DNA from: Pseudomonadota bacterium
GTDB lineage: Bacteria; Desulfobacterota; Desulfobacteria; Desulfobacterales; RPRI01
Length of the DNA: 11,608 nucleotides
NCBI GenBank assembly: GCA_018819005.1
Contig: JAHJQU010000518.1
Span: forward strand, 1-11,608
Direction: 5' to 3'
Part shown: positions 1 through 6,737 of the stretch, in pieces
How positions within the stretch are numbered: the stretch's first letter is position 1
How the letters are laid out: every line of letters begins with the position of its first letter
The notes under the pieces: model-generated
Database searches by the model: none
Told to the model about the DNA's origin: nothing
The model's input: only the letters and a program-made list of their open reading frames with translations
Made by a program: the position numbers and the translations under genes

Positions 1-185
1 CAAACAGATCATGTTCATTTGCTGGTATTCGTGCCGCCTAAAGTTTCAATTTCAAGTTATGTTGGTACTGTAAAAGGTCGAACAGCAATTCGAGTGTTCA
101 ACCGCTTTCGCAAGTTAAAAGAAAAACCCTATTGGGGTAACATAACTGGCACAGGGATAATACTTCACGAGCACTTGGGATTGAG
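1..185 (+). pseudogene. IS200/IS605-family transposase TnpA remnant (5' end outside window)
   Basis: Frame 1 is open from the first base and reads QTDHVHLLVFVPPK, then a VGTVKGRTAI segment and KPYWGN. The HVH is the HUH metal-binding motif of IS200/IS605 Y1 transposases, and the K-G-K/R-S/T-A and KPYWGN blocks are familiar from the same family. After KPYWGN (about 144) the expected HFWARGY-type continuation is visible only if single bases are added or removed, for example TGG-CACAGGGATA near 147-158. The frame is therefore broken, and the helix that carries the catalytic tyrosine is not present downstream. This is a decayed, inactive fragment; its N-terminal part lies left of the window. The exact right boundary is uncertain because the sequence merges into a different fragment between about 160 and 185. 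Confidence 0.72.
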
Positions 186-272
186 CGAACCACGCTTTGG
201 CGCAAAATGAAAAAATACGGCCTCTTAACCCCGATCATCCCCTCCACGGATGGGAAAACGTTGCAAAAATAG
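171..272 (+). pseudogene. C-terminal fragment of an NtrC-family regulator (Fis-type helix-turn-helix)
   Basis: Reading HLGLS in frame 1 (about 174-185) and then moving by one base gives RTTLWRKMKKYGLL in frame 3, ending at TAG 270-272. Together, HLGLS-RTTLWRKMKKYGL is the typical last helix-turn-helix of sigma-54 activators of the NtrC family, where GISRTTLWRKMKKYGL-like endings are common. The central AAA+ domain and the receiver are absent, and a frame change is needed, so only a 3' scrap remains, probably cut off by the IS200-type insertion or a later deletion. The fragment sits directly upstream of a sigma-54 promoter region, so the lost gene may have encoded the local activator. Identification rests on about 19 residues and is therefore moderate. 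Confidence 0.5.
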
Positions 273-293
273 TTGCAGGAATGGTTGTGCAAC
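260..293 (+). promoter_or_regulatory. GTTGCA repeat cluster, possible distal activator site
   Basis: GTTGCA occurs at 260-265 and 272-277, and a GTTGTGCAAC palindrome at 284-293, each starting 12 bases after the last. GTTGCA (272-277) and TGCAAC (288-293) form an inverted repeat with a 10-base spacer. The same half-sites recur at 352-367, which suggests a protein binding site about 200 bases upstream of the predicted sigma-54 start. An alternative is a weak intrinsic terminator for the upstream gene, because the 6-bp stem is followed by CTGTTTTTT at 294-302. Confidence 0.45.
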
Positions 294-351
294 CTGTTTT
301 TTGTTCATTTTCAAGCTGTTAAATTCATTACGACCTGTTTCAACCCCCCAT

Positions 352-367
352 GTTGCACGCCTGCAAC
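352..367 (+). promoter_or_regulatory. GTTGCA-N4-TGCAAC palindrome, probable enhancer site
   Basis: A perfect 16-bp inverted repeat, GTTGCACGCCTGCAAC, uses the same half-sites as the cluster at 260-293. Its centre lies about 123 bases upstream of the start point predicted for the sigma-54 promoter at 457-472, a usual distance for an NtrC-type enhancer. The binding protein is not identified; the helix-turn-helix scrap at 171-272 hints at the class. Confidence 0.5.
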
Positions 368-456
368 TAAAAAATAACCCTGTCCGGCCCTGCCCTGTAC
401 CATATTACATCAGTATTTCATGTAACTTCAGTAAGATAAAAATCATTAACCGATTA

Positions 457-472
457 TGGCATAATCAATGCA
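457..472 (+). promoter_or_regulatory. sigma-54 (-24/-12) promoter of the redox operon
   Basis: TGGCATAATCAATGCA fits the RpoN consensus TGGCAC-N5-TTGC closely. The GG at 458-459 and the GC at 470-471 are separated by exactly 10 bases, the invariant feature of this class. Start of transcription is predicted near 483, about 40 bases before the TTG start of the receiver gene. No convincing sigma-70 -35/-10 pair was seen between 273 and 523. Expression would then need an activator acting from upstream, for which the GTTGCA palindromes are candidates. Confidence 0.7.
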
Positions 473-514
473 ATCAACTGACCAGTCAGTTTAAAGTTAT
501 CAGTAAACAGGTGC

Positions 515-518
515 GAGG
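515..518 (+). promoter_or_regulatory. ribosome binding site supporting the TTG start at 524
   Basis: GAGG lies five bases before TTG 524. No ATG is available near the beginning of the receiver fold, and the next alternatives (GTG at 551) would cut into the first beta strand, so TTG with this site is the best start. Confidence 0.5.
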
Positions 519-523
519 CGTTC

Positions 524-937
524 TTGAAACCGGACAGGGAAAATATAAAGGTGCTGGTTGTGGATGAGGATCCTGAAATGCGGATGTTTTTAGCAACTGT
601 TCTCTCATCCGGAGGTTTTATGCCCGTCATAACCGAAAACGGGGCGGAAGGCCTGCGCAGGGCCGCGGAAGAAAAACCCGCGATCATCATTCTGGATGTA
701 ATGATGTCCGGAAGAGTGAATTTCCAAATCTATCACAGTTTCAGGCAGGACAAAAAACTCCGGAATATTCCGATAATAATGCTATCCGCACTCTCCCGGG
801 ACACCGTCTTTCATTTTCAGAAGTATCAGAGTCCTGAATTCGGTCACAGAGTGCCTGAACCCGAAGCATTTCTTGAAAAACCCCCGGAAGCGGATGAACT
901 TCTTGAAATGGTGAACAGACTATCATCCGGCCCCTGA
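524..937 (+). CDS. stand-alone response regulator receiver protein
   Basis: A 137-residue, single-domain CheY-like receiver with no DNA-binding or enzymatic output domain. The acidic pocket is D14-E15 (VVDEDPEM), the phosphoacceptor is D58 in ILDVMM, the switch Ser is S88 in MLSA and the conserved Lys is K119 in LEKP. The stretch between strand 4 and strand 5 (about residues 91-117) is longer than in CheY and rich in charged and aromatic residues, so the output face differs from the standard one. The start is TTG with GAGG upstream. It is the first gene after the sigma-54 promoter and is followed 58 bases later by the membrane redox gene. Such lone receivers act by docking on partner proteins; the obvious candidates are the Hdr proteins encoded downstream, but that is inference. 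No histidine kinase is in the window. Confidence 0.9.
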   Translation: MKPDRENIKVLVVDEDPEMRMFLATVLSSGGFMPVITENGAEGLRRAAEEKPAIIILDVMMSGRVNFQIYHSFRQDKKLRNIPIIMLSALSRDTVFHFQKYQSPEFGHRVPEPEAFLEKPPEADELLEMVNRLSSGP

Positions 938-955
938 TTCCGGAAAAGGTGAAAA

Positions 956-991
956 ATGTCTAATGGATTAAGACTAAAGAAAGTGGCCTGA
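956..991 (+). CDS. possible 11-codon leader ORF
   Basis: ATG at 956 is preceded by AAGGTG at a suitable distance and reads MSNGLRLKKVA, stopping at TGA 989-991, four bases before ATG 996 of the next gene. That next gene has no clear Shine-Dalgarno of its own, so ribosomes finishing this small ORF could restart on it (translational coupling). The peptide is probably unimportant in itself. It may also be chance. Confidence 0.25.
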   Translation: MSNGLRLKKVA

Positions 992-995
992 ACTG

Positions 996-3236
996 ATGAA
1001 TGACAGCATTGATACCAAACTGTATAAAGAAGTGGAAAAATTCGGAGCAATGGACATGGAAGTTTGCATGCAGTGCGGCGCCTGCAGCGCATCCTGTCCG
1101 CTGTCCAGCGGAACGAATCCATTTCCGCGAAAGATATATCGGTATCTACAGCTTGGATTAAGGGACAAACTCCTCAAGTCGTCCGAACCCTGGCTGTGCT
1201 ACTACTGCGGAGAGTGCAACAAGGATTGCCCACGGGGAGCCGAGCCGGCCGAAACGATGATGGCAACCCGCCGCTGGTTGACCGCTCAGTACGACTGGAC
1301 AGGGCTTGCCAGGCGGTTCTACCTCTCTGAGGCATGGGAAATCGGTGCGTTGGGTTTTGTTGCGCTTTTTATCATTTTGCTTTTTGTTCTATTCCACGGT
1401 CCTATCATTACCGATCGCGTTGCTGTTAATTCCTTTGCGCCCGTATTGTGGATTGAGATCGGCGATTTGATTATGGCCGCGATCCTGTCGACTTTTCTGC
1501 TGTCAAACGCCTTCAGAATGTATCGCTTCATCATGAGCGGTACGAAAGTGCCTTTCCGGCTCTATATCACGGAAGCCAAAGCCTTTGTCCTGCACTTTAC
1601 GACCCAGAAGCGCTGGAGGGAATGCGGGGAAGACCGGAGTCGATGGATAAAGCACTTTCTCCTGGTTACCGGCTATTTGACCATGATGACCCTGATCATC
1701 GTTTTTATCCGCTGGTTCCAGGTCGATGACAGCAGTTGGCATTTTACAAGTATCTTCGGCTACTACGCAACAGGAGTCCTGCTCATTATAACCGTGGAAA
1801 TGTTTCGCAGCCGTCTTAAAAAGCAGGAAACAATCCACCGGTATTCCCACATGTCCGACTGGCTTTTTTTGATTCTCCTTTTTTTCACATCATTAACCGG
1901 CATCATGATGCATATCATTCGTCTCGCCGGATGGCCGATGGGAACGTACGTCATGTATGTCATCCACCTCGCCGTTGCAGTTCCGATGCTTGTAATTGAG
2001 GTTCCTTTCGGCAAATGGTCTCACCTTTTTTACAGACCGCTGGCCGTGTTTTTAGCAACTGTCAGGGAGAAGGCATCAAAAGATTCCGGTGTCGATGTTG
2101 AAGACATAAAAGCCGAGGTCGGCGAAACCTTCATGACTTGTTTGCAATGCGGCACCTGCACGAGCGTATGTCCGGTGAACCTGGTTTCGTCCTACAGCCC
2201 TCGCAAGATCCTGCGTCACCTCTCATTGAAAACCGGCACCGAGCAGTCCGTCGACCAGGCCGTCTGGAGCTGTTTCACCTGCAATGCCTGCGAGGTGAAC
2301 TGTCCCCGCGGCATACAGATCATCGACGTCATGAAGGCGGTGCGCGGACTCAATGTAGCCGGCGGAAGGATCCCCGGGTTCTTAGAGGCGCCGCTGAACA
2401 GCCTGAAAGAAAACGGCAATCCCTGGGGAGGTCTTCGCGAAAAACGTACTGAATGGGCAGGAGATATAGACATCCCTGCTTTTACTGCCGAGCACGAGTA
2501 TTGCCTGTTCACCTGTTGCACTACGGCATATGACCAAAGCAACAGGAAAGCCGGACAGGCTCTTCCCCGGCTTCTTGAATATGCAGGGGTTTCTTTCGGT
2601 ACCCTTGGAACTGAAGAGAATTGCTGCGGGGACCAGGCCCACAAGATAGGTGCAGGCAATATCTTCCAGGAGCTGTCCCGAAAAAATACGGAGCTTTTTT
2701 TACGCGCCGACTTACGGAAGATACTGACCGTTTCGCCTCATTGCCTGAACGCTTTTATAAATCTCTATCCAAATCTGGGGGGTTTTATCGACACTGAGCA
2801 TTATTCTGAACTTCTGGACCGACTCCTCACGGAAGGCCGGTTAAGGCCAGCGCTGGAAGTGGCATCCGTCGTCACCTACCATGATCCGTGCTATCTGGGA
2901 CGTCACAATGGCATCTATGAAGCGCCCCGCAGAGTTTTGCGAAGCATTCCTGGCCTTAGTCTGGTCGAGATAACTAACAACAGAGAGAGCAGCCTGTGCT
3001 GCGGGGGGGGTGGCGGCGGCGCGTGGAACGATTCTCCGCGTCGTCGGAATCTTGGCGTACTGCGCGTAGAAGAGGCTCTGGGAACCGGTGCCGAGATAAT
3101 TGCCACCGCCTGTCCCTATTGCATCCGCATGCTCAACGACGCCATAAGAGAACTCGGCGTCGAAAAACAAACGCCGTATGCGACCTGGCTGAACTGCTGT
3201 TACAGTCGGTTGTGGCGAGGGATGAAGCAAACATGA
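996..3236 (+). CDS. membrane-bound Hdr/Qmo-like fusion: HdrC + b-type membrane domain + HdrC + HdrB/D
   Basis: This 746-residue protein joins four parts. Residues 20-85 carry two [4Fe-4S] motifs (C24-C27-C30-C34 and C68-C71-C74-C78). Residues about 115-345 form a membrane domain of roughly six helices (about 116-135, 150-171, 218-240, 252-270, 288-308, 316-335) with His 220, 281, 285, 306, 324 and 343 as possible haem b ligands, as in QmoC and HdrE. Residues 378-440 hold a second ferredoxin pair (C382-385-388-392, C426-429-432-436). Residues 500-740 contain two CCG domains of HdrB/HdrD type: the second is complete (C632, C668-C669-G670, C706-x2-C709), while the first ends in SPHC rather than CxxC. 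It probably passes electrons between quinone and a soluble HdrA, with possible disulfide chemistry at the CCG sites; the substrate is unknown. ATG 996 is chosen because it precedes the whole first FeS domain. QmoC normally has only the first two parts and HdrD only the last two. Confidence 0.9.
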   Translation: MNDSIDTKLYKEVEKFGAMDMEVCMQCGACSASCPLSSGTNPFPRKIYRYLQLGLRDKLLKSSEPWLCYYCGECNKDCPRGAEPAETMMATRRWLTAQYDWTGLARRFYLSEAWEIGALGFVALFIILLFVLFHGPIITDRVAVNSFAPVLWIEIGDLIMAAILSTFLLSNAFRMYRFIMSGTKVPFRLYITEAKAFVLHFTTQKRWRECGEDRSRWIKHFLLVTGYLTMMTLIIVFIRWFQVDDSSWHFTSIFGYYATGVLLIITVEMFRSRLKKQETIHRYSHMSDWLFLILLFFTSLTGIMMHIIRLAGWPMGTYVMYVIHLAVAVPMLVIEVPFGKWSHLFYRPLAVFLATVREKASKDSGVDVEDIKAEVGETFMTCLQCGTCTSVCPVNLVSSYSPRKILRHLSLKTGTEQSVDQAVWSCFTCNACEVNCPRGIQIIDVMKAVRGLNVAGGRIPGFLEAPLNSLKENGNPWGGLREKRTEWAGDIDIPAFTAEHEYCLFTCCTTAYDQSNRKAGQALPRLLEYAGVSFGTLGTEENCCGDQAHKIGAGNIFQELSRKNTELFLRADLRKILTVSPHCLNAFINLYPNLGGFIDTEHYSELLDRLLTEGRLRPALEVASVVTYHDPCYLGRHNGIYEAPRRVLRSIPGLSLVEITNNRESSLCCGGGGGGAWNDSPRRRNLGVLRVEEALGTGAEIIATACPYCIRMLNDAIRELGVEKQTPYATWLNCCYSRLWRGMKQT

Positions 3237-3263
3237 TCGGGCACATTGATTTGGGAATTAGCC

Positions 3264-3270
3264 GGGAGGT
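3264..3270 (+). promoter_or_regulatory. ribosome binding site deciding the HdrA start at 3276
   Basis: GGGAGGT lies five bases before ATG 3276. The open frame extends back to TTG 3246, but that start would place this strong site inside the gene and add ten residues not typical of HdrA; the protein from 3276 begins MSERIGFYICHCG, a normal HdrA beginning. Confidence 0.85.
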
Positions 3271-3275
3271 CTGCC

Positions 3276-6200
3276 ATGTCTGAACGAATCGGGTTTTATA
3301 TTTGCCATTGTGGCATCAACATTTCTTATCGGGTCAGGGTGCAGGAAGTGGCCAGGTATGCGGCCACATTACCGAACGTAGCGATTTCACGGGATTACCT
3401 CTTCATGTGTTCCGATCCAGGACAGGAACTCATCGAAAAGGATATTCGGGAGCATCATCTCACCCGCGTTATCGTGGCCTCCTGTTCCCCGCGGATGCAC
3501 GAAAAAACCTTTCGGGGGGCCTGCAAGAGGGCCGGTCTCAACCCATATCGGGCATTCCACATGGTGTGCGTGCGCGAGCATGTTTCGTGGGTCACAGAAA
3601 ATGAAGACGAGGCCACGGAAAAGGCTAAAAACCTGGCCAGAGCCGGTATTCTGCGCGTGGTGTACCAACATGACCTGATACCAGCAGTTTTTCCGGTATG
3701 CACGAACACCCTGATCGTGGGCGGGGGAATCGCCGGCATGCAGGCATCTCTTGACGTGGCCAAGGCCGGATTCAAAGCCTACCTGGTAGAAAGACAGCCT
3801 ACGATCGGCGGGCACATGCTGCAATATGACAAGACCTTCCCCACACTTGATTGTGCAGCCTGCATAGGCACGCCCAAGATGGTCTCCGTCGGTCAGGATT
3901 CCAACATCGAATTGCTCTCCTACAGCGAGGTGGAGGATGTCAGCGGCTTTATCGGCAACTTCAGAGTAAAAGTCCGGCGAAAGGCCCGCTACGTAGAAAA
4001 TAATTGTACCGGATGCGGCGAGTGCGAAAAGTTCTGCCCGATTGATTTTCCCAATGATTGGGATGTGAACACCAAAACCAGAAAGGCTATTTACCGGCCT
4101 TTCCCCCAGGCGGTACCGATCACTTACTGCATCGACAAATACGATCGCGCCCCTTGTGTTCAGACTTGTCCGGCCGGAACCAACGTGCAGGGTTACGTCG
4201 CGCTCATCAGGTCAGGCAAATACCGGGAAGCGCTGAGTCTTATTATGGAACACCTGCCCTTGCCCGGAACCCTCGGACGCGTCTGTCCGGCACCGTGTGA
4301 ACAAGTCTGTCGCAGATCCGAAGTGGACGCCGCTGTTGCCATCCGTGATCTGAAGCGGTTTGCGGCAGACCAGGTAGACCTTTCGGAGTTGCCGCTGCCC
4401 AAAATCGAAGACCGTCCTGAGAAAGTAGCGGTTATCGGTTCCGGACCGGCCGGCCTTACAGTGGCGTATTTCTTACGGTTGAAAGGCTACCAGGTCACCG
4501 TTTATGAGGCGCTGCCGATGCTGGGAGGCATGCTTCGTGTGGGCATCCCCGACTATCGCCTTCCCCCTGAACTTCTGAACCGGGAAATCCAAAACATTCT
4601 CCGGTTGGGGATCCAAACCCGAACGGGCAAAAGATTCGGGGTCGATTTCAGCTTTGATGATCTGAGAACACAGGATTTTAAAGCCATCTTCCTCGGAATC
4701 GGCGCCCATCGCAGCTTGAAGCTCGGAGTCCGCGGCGAGGACGATTTCAAGGGTGTGCTGGATGCGGTCGCCTTCCTTCGGGAAGTGAATCTGGGACAAC
4801 GAAAACCGCCCGGCAAACGGGTGGTTATCATCGGAGGAGGCAACGGTGCCGTCGATGCCGCCAGAGCCGCATTAAGAACAGGTTGCGGACATGTAGAGAT
4901 CGTCTACCGCCGCAGCCGGGAGGAGATGCCCGCTTACCCGGAAGAGGTCAACGGGGCCCTTTCCGAGGGAGTAAAAATCCATTTTCTCACGGCTCCGTTG
5001 GGTATCCGGGGAGAAGGCGGCAGGGTCACCGGGTTTGAGTGCATCCGGACTGAATTGGGTCCCCCTGATGAAAGCGGACGACGTCGGCCGGTCCCGGTGG
5101 AGGGATCCGAGTTCGTCATCGAATGCGATACGCTCATACCGGCCATCGGACAGCAACCCGACGTTGATTGGGCTGCGAAAAACACGGTTGTGGAGATCTC
5201 GAAACGCAAAACAATCGTTGTGAATCCACACACCATGCAAACCAACATTTTAGATGTGTTCGGCGGTGGCGACGCTGTGAGCGGCCCGGCAACGGTAATC
5301 GAAGCGGTGGCTGCAGGTCGCAGGGCAGCAGAAGCGATCCATTCCTATATCATCGGAGAAGATATGGAAAGCTATGCCAAAGGATTGGCCGCCCGGGAAC
5401 CTCTTGGCCAAAATTGGCTGGAAATCTCCAAGACTACTTCCAAAATAGAGAGAGCGTCGTTGCCGCATCTGGATGCTCTTGAAAGCGCCACCTCTTTTGC
5501 AGAGGTAGCTTTGGGCTTTGGCGAGGAACAGGCTCAAAAGGAAGCCGCCCGATGCGTCAATTGTGGCGGATGCTGTGAATGCAAGCTCTGCGAGAGTGCT
5601 TGCGAAGCCAAAGCGGTCAACCACTCCATGAAGGACAGGATAGAAGAAATCGAGGTCGGTTCCATCATTGTCGCCACCGGTTTCGATCCGCTCGATCCGA
5701 CGCCGATTCAGCAATACGGGTATGGTAAATACGCCAATGTCTTTACCAATCTTGAATTCGAACGGTTGTCGAATGCCACAGGACCGACGAAGGGTAAGCT
5801 TCTTAAACGGGATCCAAAGGATCGTTTCAAGTTTACGGAGCCTCCGAAGAGCGTGGCGATCCTTCACTGCATCGGGAGCCGCGATTTAAACTACCACGAA
5901 TACTGCTCGCGCACATGTTGTATGTATGCGCTTAAGTATGCCCATCTTCTGAAGGACAAATGCGGACACGATACCGAAATATACAATTTTTACATCGATA
6001 TGCGTTGCTTCGGCAAAGGGTATGAGGAGTTTTACAAACGTGTCCAGAGCGAGGGAGTGCGGATGGTCCGCGGTAAAGCTTCCCGGGTGGATGAAAAGGA
6101 CGGCATCCTGACGATCACCGCCGAGGATACGCTTTCCGACAGAATGCTGAAAGTTCCGGTGGAGATGGTGATTCTTTGTACCGCGATGGAGGCGCGTTCA

Positions 6201-6656
6201 GATGCAAACGAGGTGGCGCGCATCTTCGGGATCAGCACCGGAAGTGACGGATTCTTTCAAGAGGAACACCCCAAGCTCGAACCGGTTTCCACCCCCACCA
6301 GCGGTGTTTTTCTGGCCGGGGCTTGCCAGGGGCCCAAGGACATTCCCGATACAGTTGCGCACGCCAAGGGAGCCGCCGCCGAGGCCCTCGCCCTTTCCGC
6401 CTCCGGAAAAGTATCGGTCGCCCCAATGATTTCTTCCATCGAGCCGGACATCTGTATCGGCTGCCAGATATGTATCGGCTTATGTGCCTACTCGGCAATC
6501 GAGTTCAATGCATTGAAAGGGATCAGCGTAGTGAACGAAGCCGTGTGTAAAGGATGTGGAAGTTGCGCCGCTTACTGCCCAAGCGGAGCCGCCCAGATTC
6601 GGCATTTTACAAACAAACAGATTTTTGCGGAAATTGACGGCATCCTGGCCGCCTGA
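3276..6656 (+). CDS. HdrA-like flavin/FeS protein with inserted GltD-type NAD(P)H oxidoreductase module
   Basis: This 1126-residue protein is far longer than the roughly 650 residues of classical HdrA. Order: HdrA N-terminal domain (1-140, CHCG at 10-13); FAD-binding GGGIAGM at 149-155; the HdrA DCAAC motif (C193, C196); a [4Fe-4S] motif C244-247-250-254. Inside the HdrA ferredoxin insertion, a complete GltD-like unit then occupies about 285-695: Cys 294, 298, 337, 341 and 345 for its FeS clusters, FAD site GSGPAGL at 388-394, nucleotide site GGGNGAVDAAR at 520-530, YRRSREEMPA at 544-553 (Arg pair typical of NADPH-type GltD) and the FAD-end motif GGDAVSGP at 664-671. A Cys-rich piece (760-776) returns to HdrA, with C865, C877 and C881-C882. 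Two ferredoxin motifs (C1060-1070, C1091-1101) end the chain. It likely links NAD(P)H to ferredoxin/Hdr electron flow and is a candidate flavin bifurcation site; the direction of flow is not known. It follows the membrane gene by 39 bases. Confidence 0.93.
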   Translation: MSERIGFYICHCGINISYRVRVQEVARYAATLPNVAISRDYLFMCSDPGQELIEKDIREHHLTRVIVASCSPRMHEKTFRGACKRAGLNPYRAFHMVCVREHVSWVTENEDEATEKAKNLARAGILRVVYQHDLIPAVFPVCTNTLIVGGGIAGMQASLDVAKAGFKAYLVERQPTIGGHMLQYDKTFPTLDCAACIGTPKMVSVGQDSNIELLSYSEVEDVSGFIGNFRVKVRRKARYVENNCTGCGECEKFCPIDFPNDWDVNTKTRKAIYRPFPQAVPITYCIDKYDRAPCVQTCPAGTNVQGYVALIRSGKYREALSLIMEHLPLPGTLGRVCPAPCEQVCRRSEVDAAVAIRDLKRFAADQVDLSELPLPKIEDRPEKVAVIGSGPAGLTVAYFLRLKGYQVTVYEALPMLGGMLRVGIPDYRLPPELLNREIQNILRLGIQTRTGKRFGVDFSFDDLRTQDFKAIFLGIGAHRSLKLGVRGEDDFKGVLDAVAFLREVNLGQRKPPGKRVVIIGGGNGAVDAARAALRTGCGHVEIVYRRSREEMPAYPEEVNGALSEGVKIHFLTAPLGIRGEGGRVTGFECIRTELGPPDESGRRRPVPVEGSEFVIECDTLIPAIGQQPDVDWAAKNTVVEISKRKTIVVNPHTMQTNILDVFGGGDAVSGPATVIEAVAAGRRAAEAIHSYIIGEDMESYAKGLAAREPLGQNWLEISKTTSKIERASLPHLDALESATSFAEVALGFGEEQAQKEAARCVNCGGCCECKLCESACEAKAVNHSMKDRIEEIEVGSIIVATGFDPLDPTPIQQYGYGKYANVFTNLEFERLSNATGPTKGKLLKRDPKDRFKFTEPPKSVAILHCIGSRDLNYHEYCSRTCCMYALKYAHLLKDKCGHDTEIYNFYIDMRCFGKGYEEFYKRVQSEGVRMVRGKASRVDEKDGILTITAEDTLSDRMLKVPVEMVILCTAMEARSDANEVARIFGISTGSDGFFQEEHPKLEPVSTPTSGVFLAGACQGPKDIPDTVAHAKGAAAEALALSASGKVSVAPMISSIEPDICIGCQICIGLCAYSAIEFNALKGISVVNEAVCKGCGSCAAYCPSGAAQIRHFTNKQIFAEIDGILAA

Positions 6657-6737
6657 GCATAAAGGTCGAGGTGTTTTTTTCCAGTTCGTGTAAGAGAATA
6701 AATATTTCAGGGACACGATACAGAAAGGAGTTGAAAG

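Noticed and set aside
250..567. A 105-codon + strand open frame through the control region
   Set aside because: It covers the promoter and palindromes, has no ribosome binding site and no recognisable domain, and overlaps the receiver start in another frame.
585..600. A 16-base identity, TGTTTTTAGCAACTGT, shared with 2047-2062
   Set aside because: Both copies lie inside coding sequence and encode the same FLATV peptide in unrelated proteins; there are no flanking similarities, so it is most likely chance rather than a repeat or recombination site.
3246..3275. TTG 3246 as the start of the HdrA-GltD gene
   Set aside because: GGGAGGT five bases before ATG 3276 and the normal HdrA beginning at that ATG are far better support.
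5250..5867. A 205-codon open frame on the minus strand
   Set aside because: It lies wholly opposite the HdrA-GltD gene, which has clear family motifs throughout, and its translation shows no recognisable domain; it is a shadow frame.
6657..6737. T-run (seven T near 6674-6680) as an intrinsic terminator after the HdrA-GltD gene
   Set aside because: I could not form a convincing GC-rich hairpin immediately before the run, and the next gene follows on the same strand with a good ribosome binding site.
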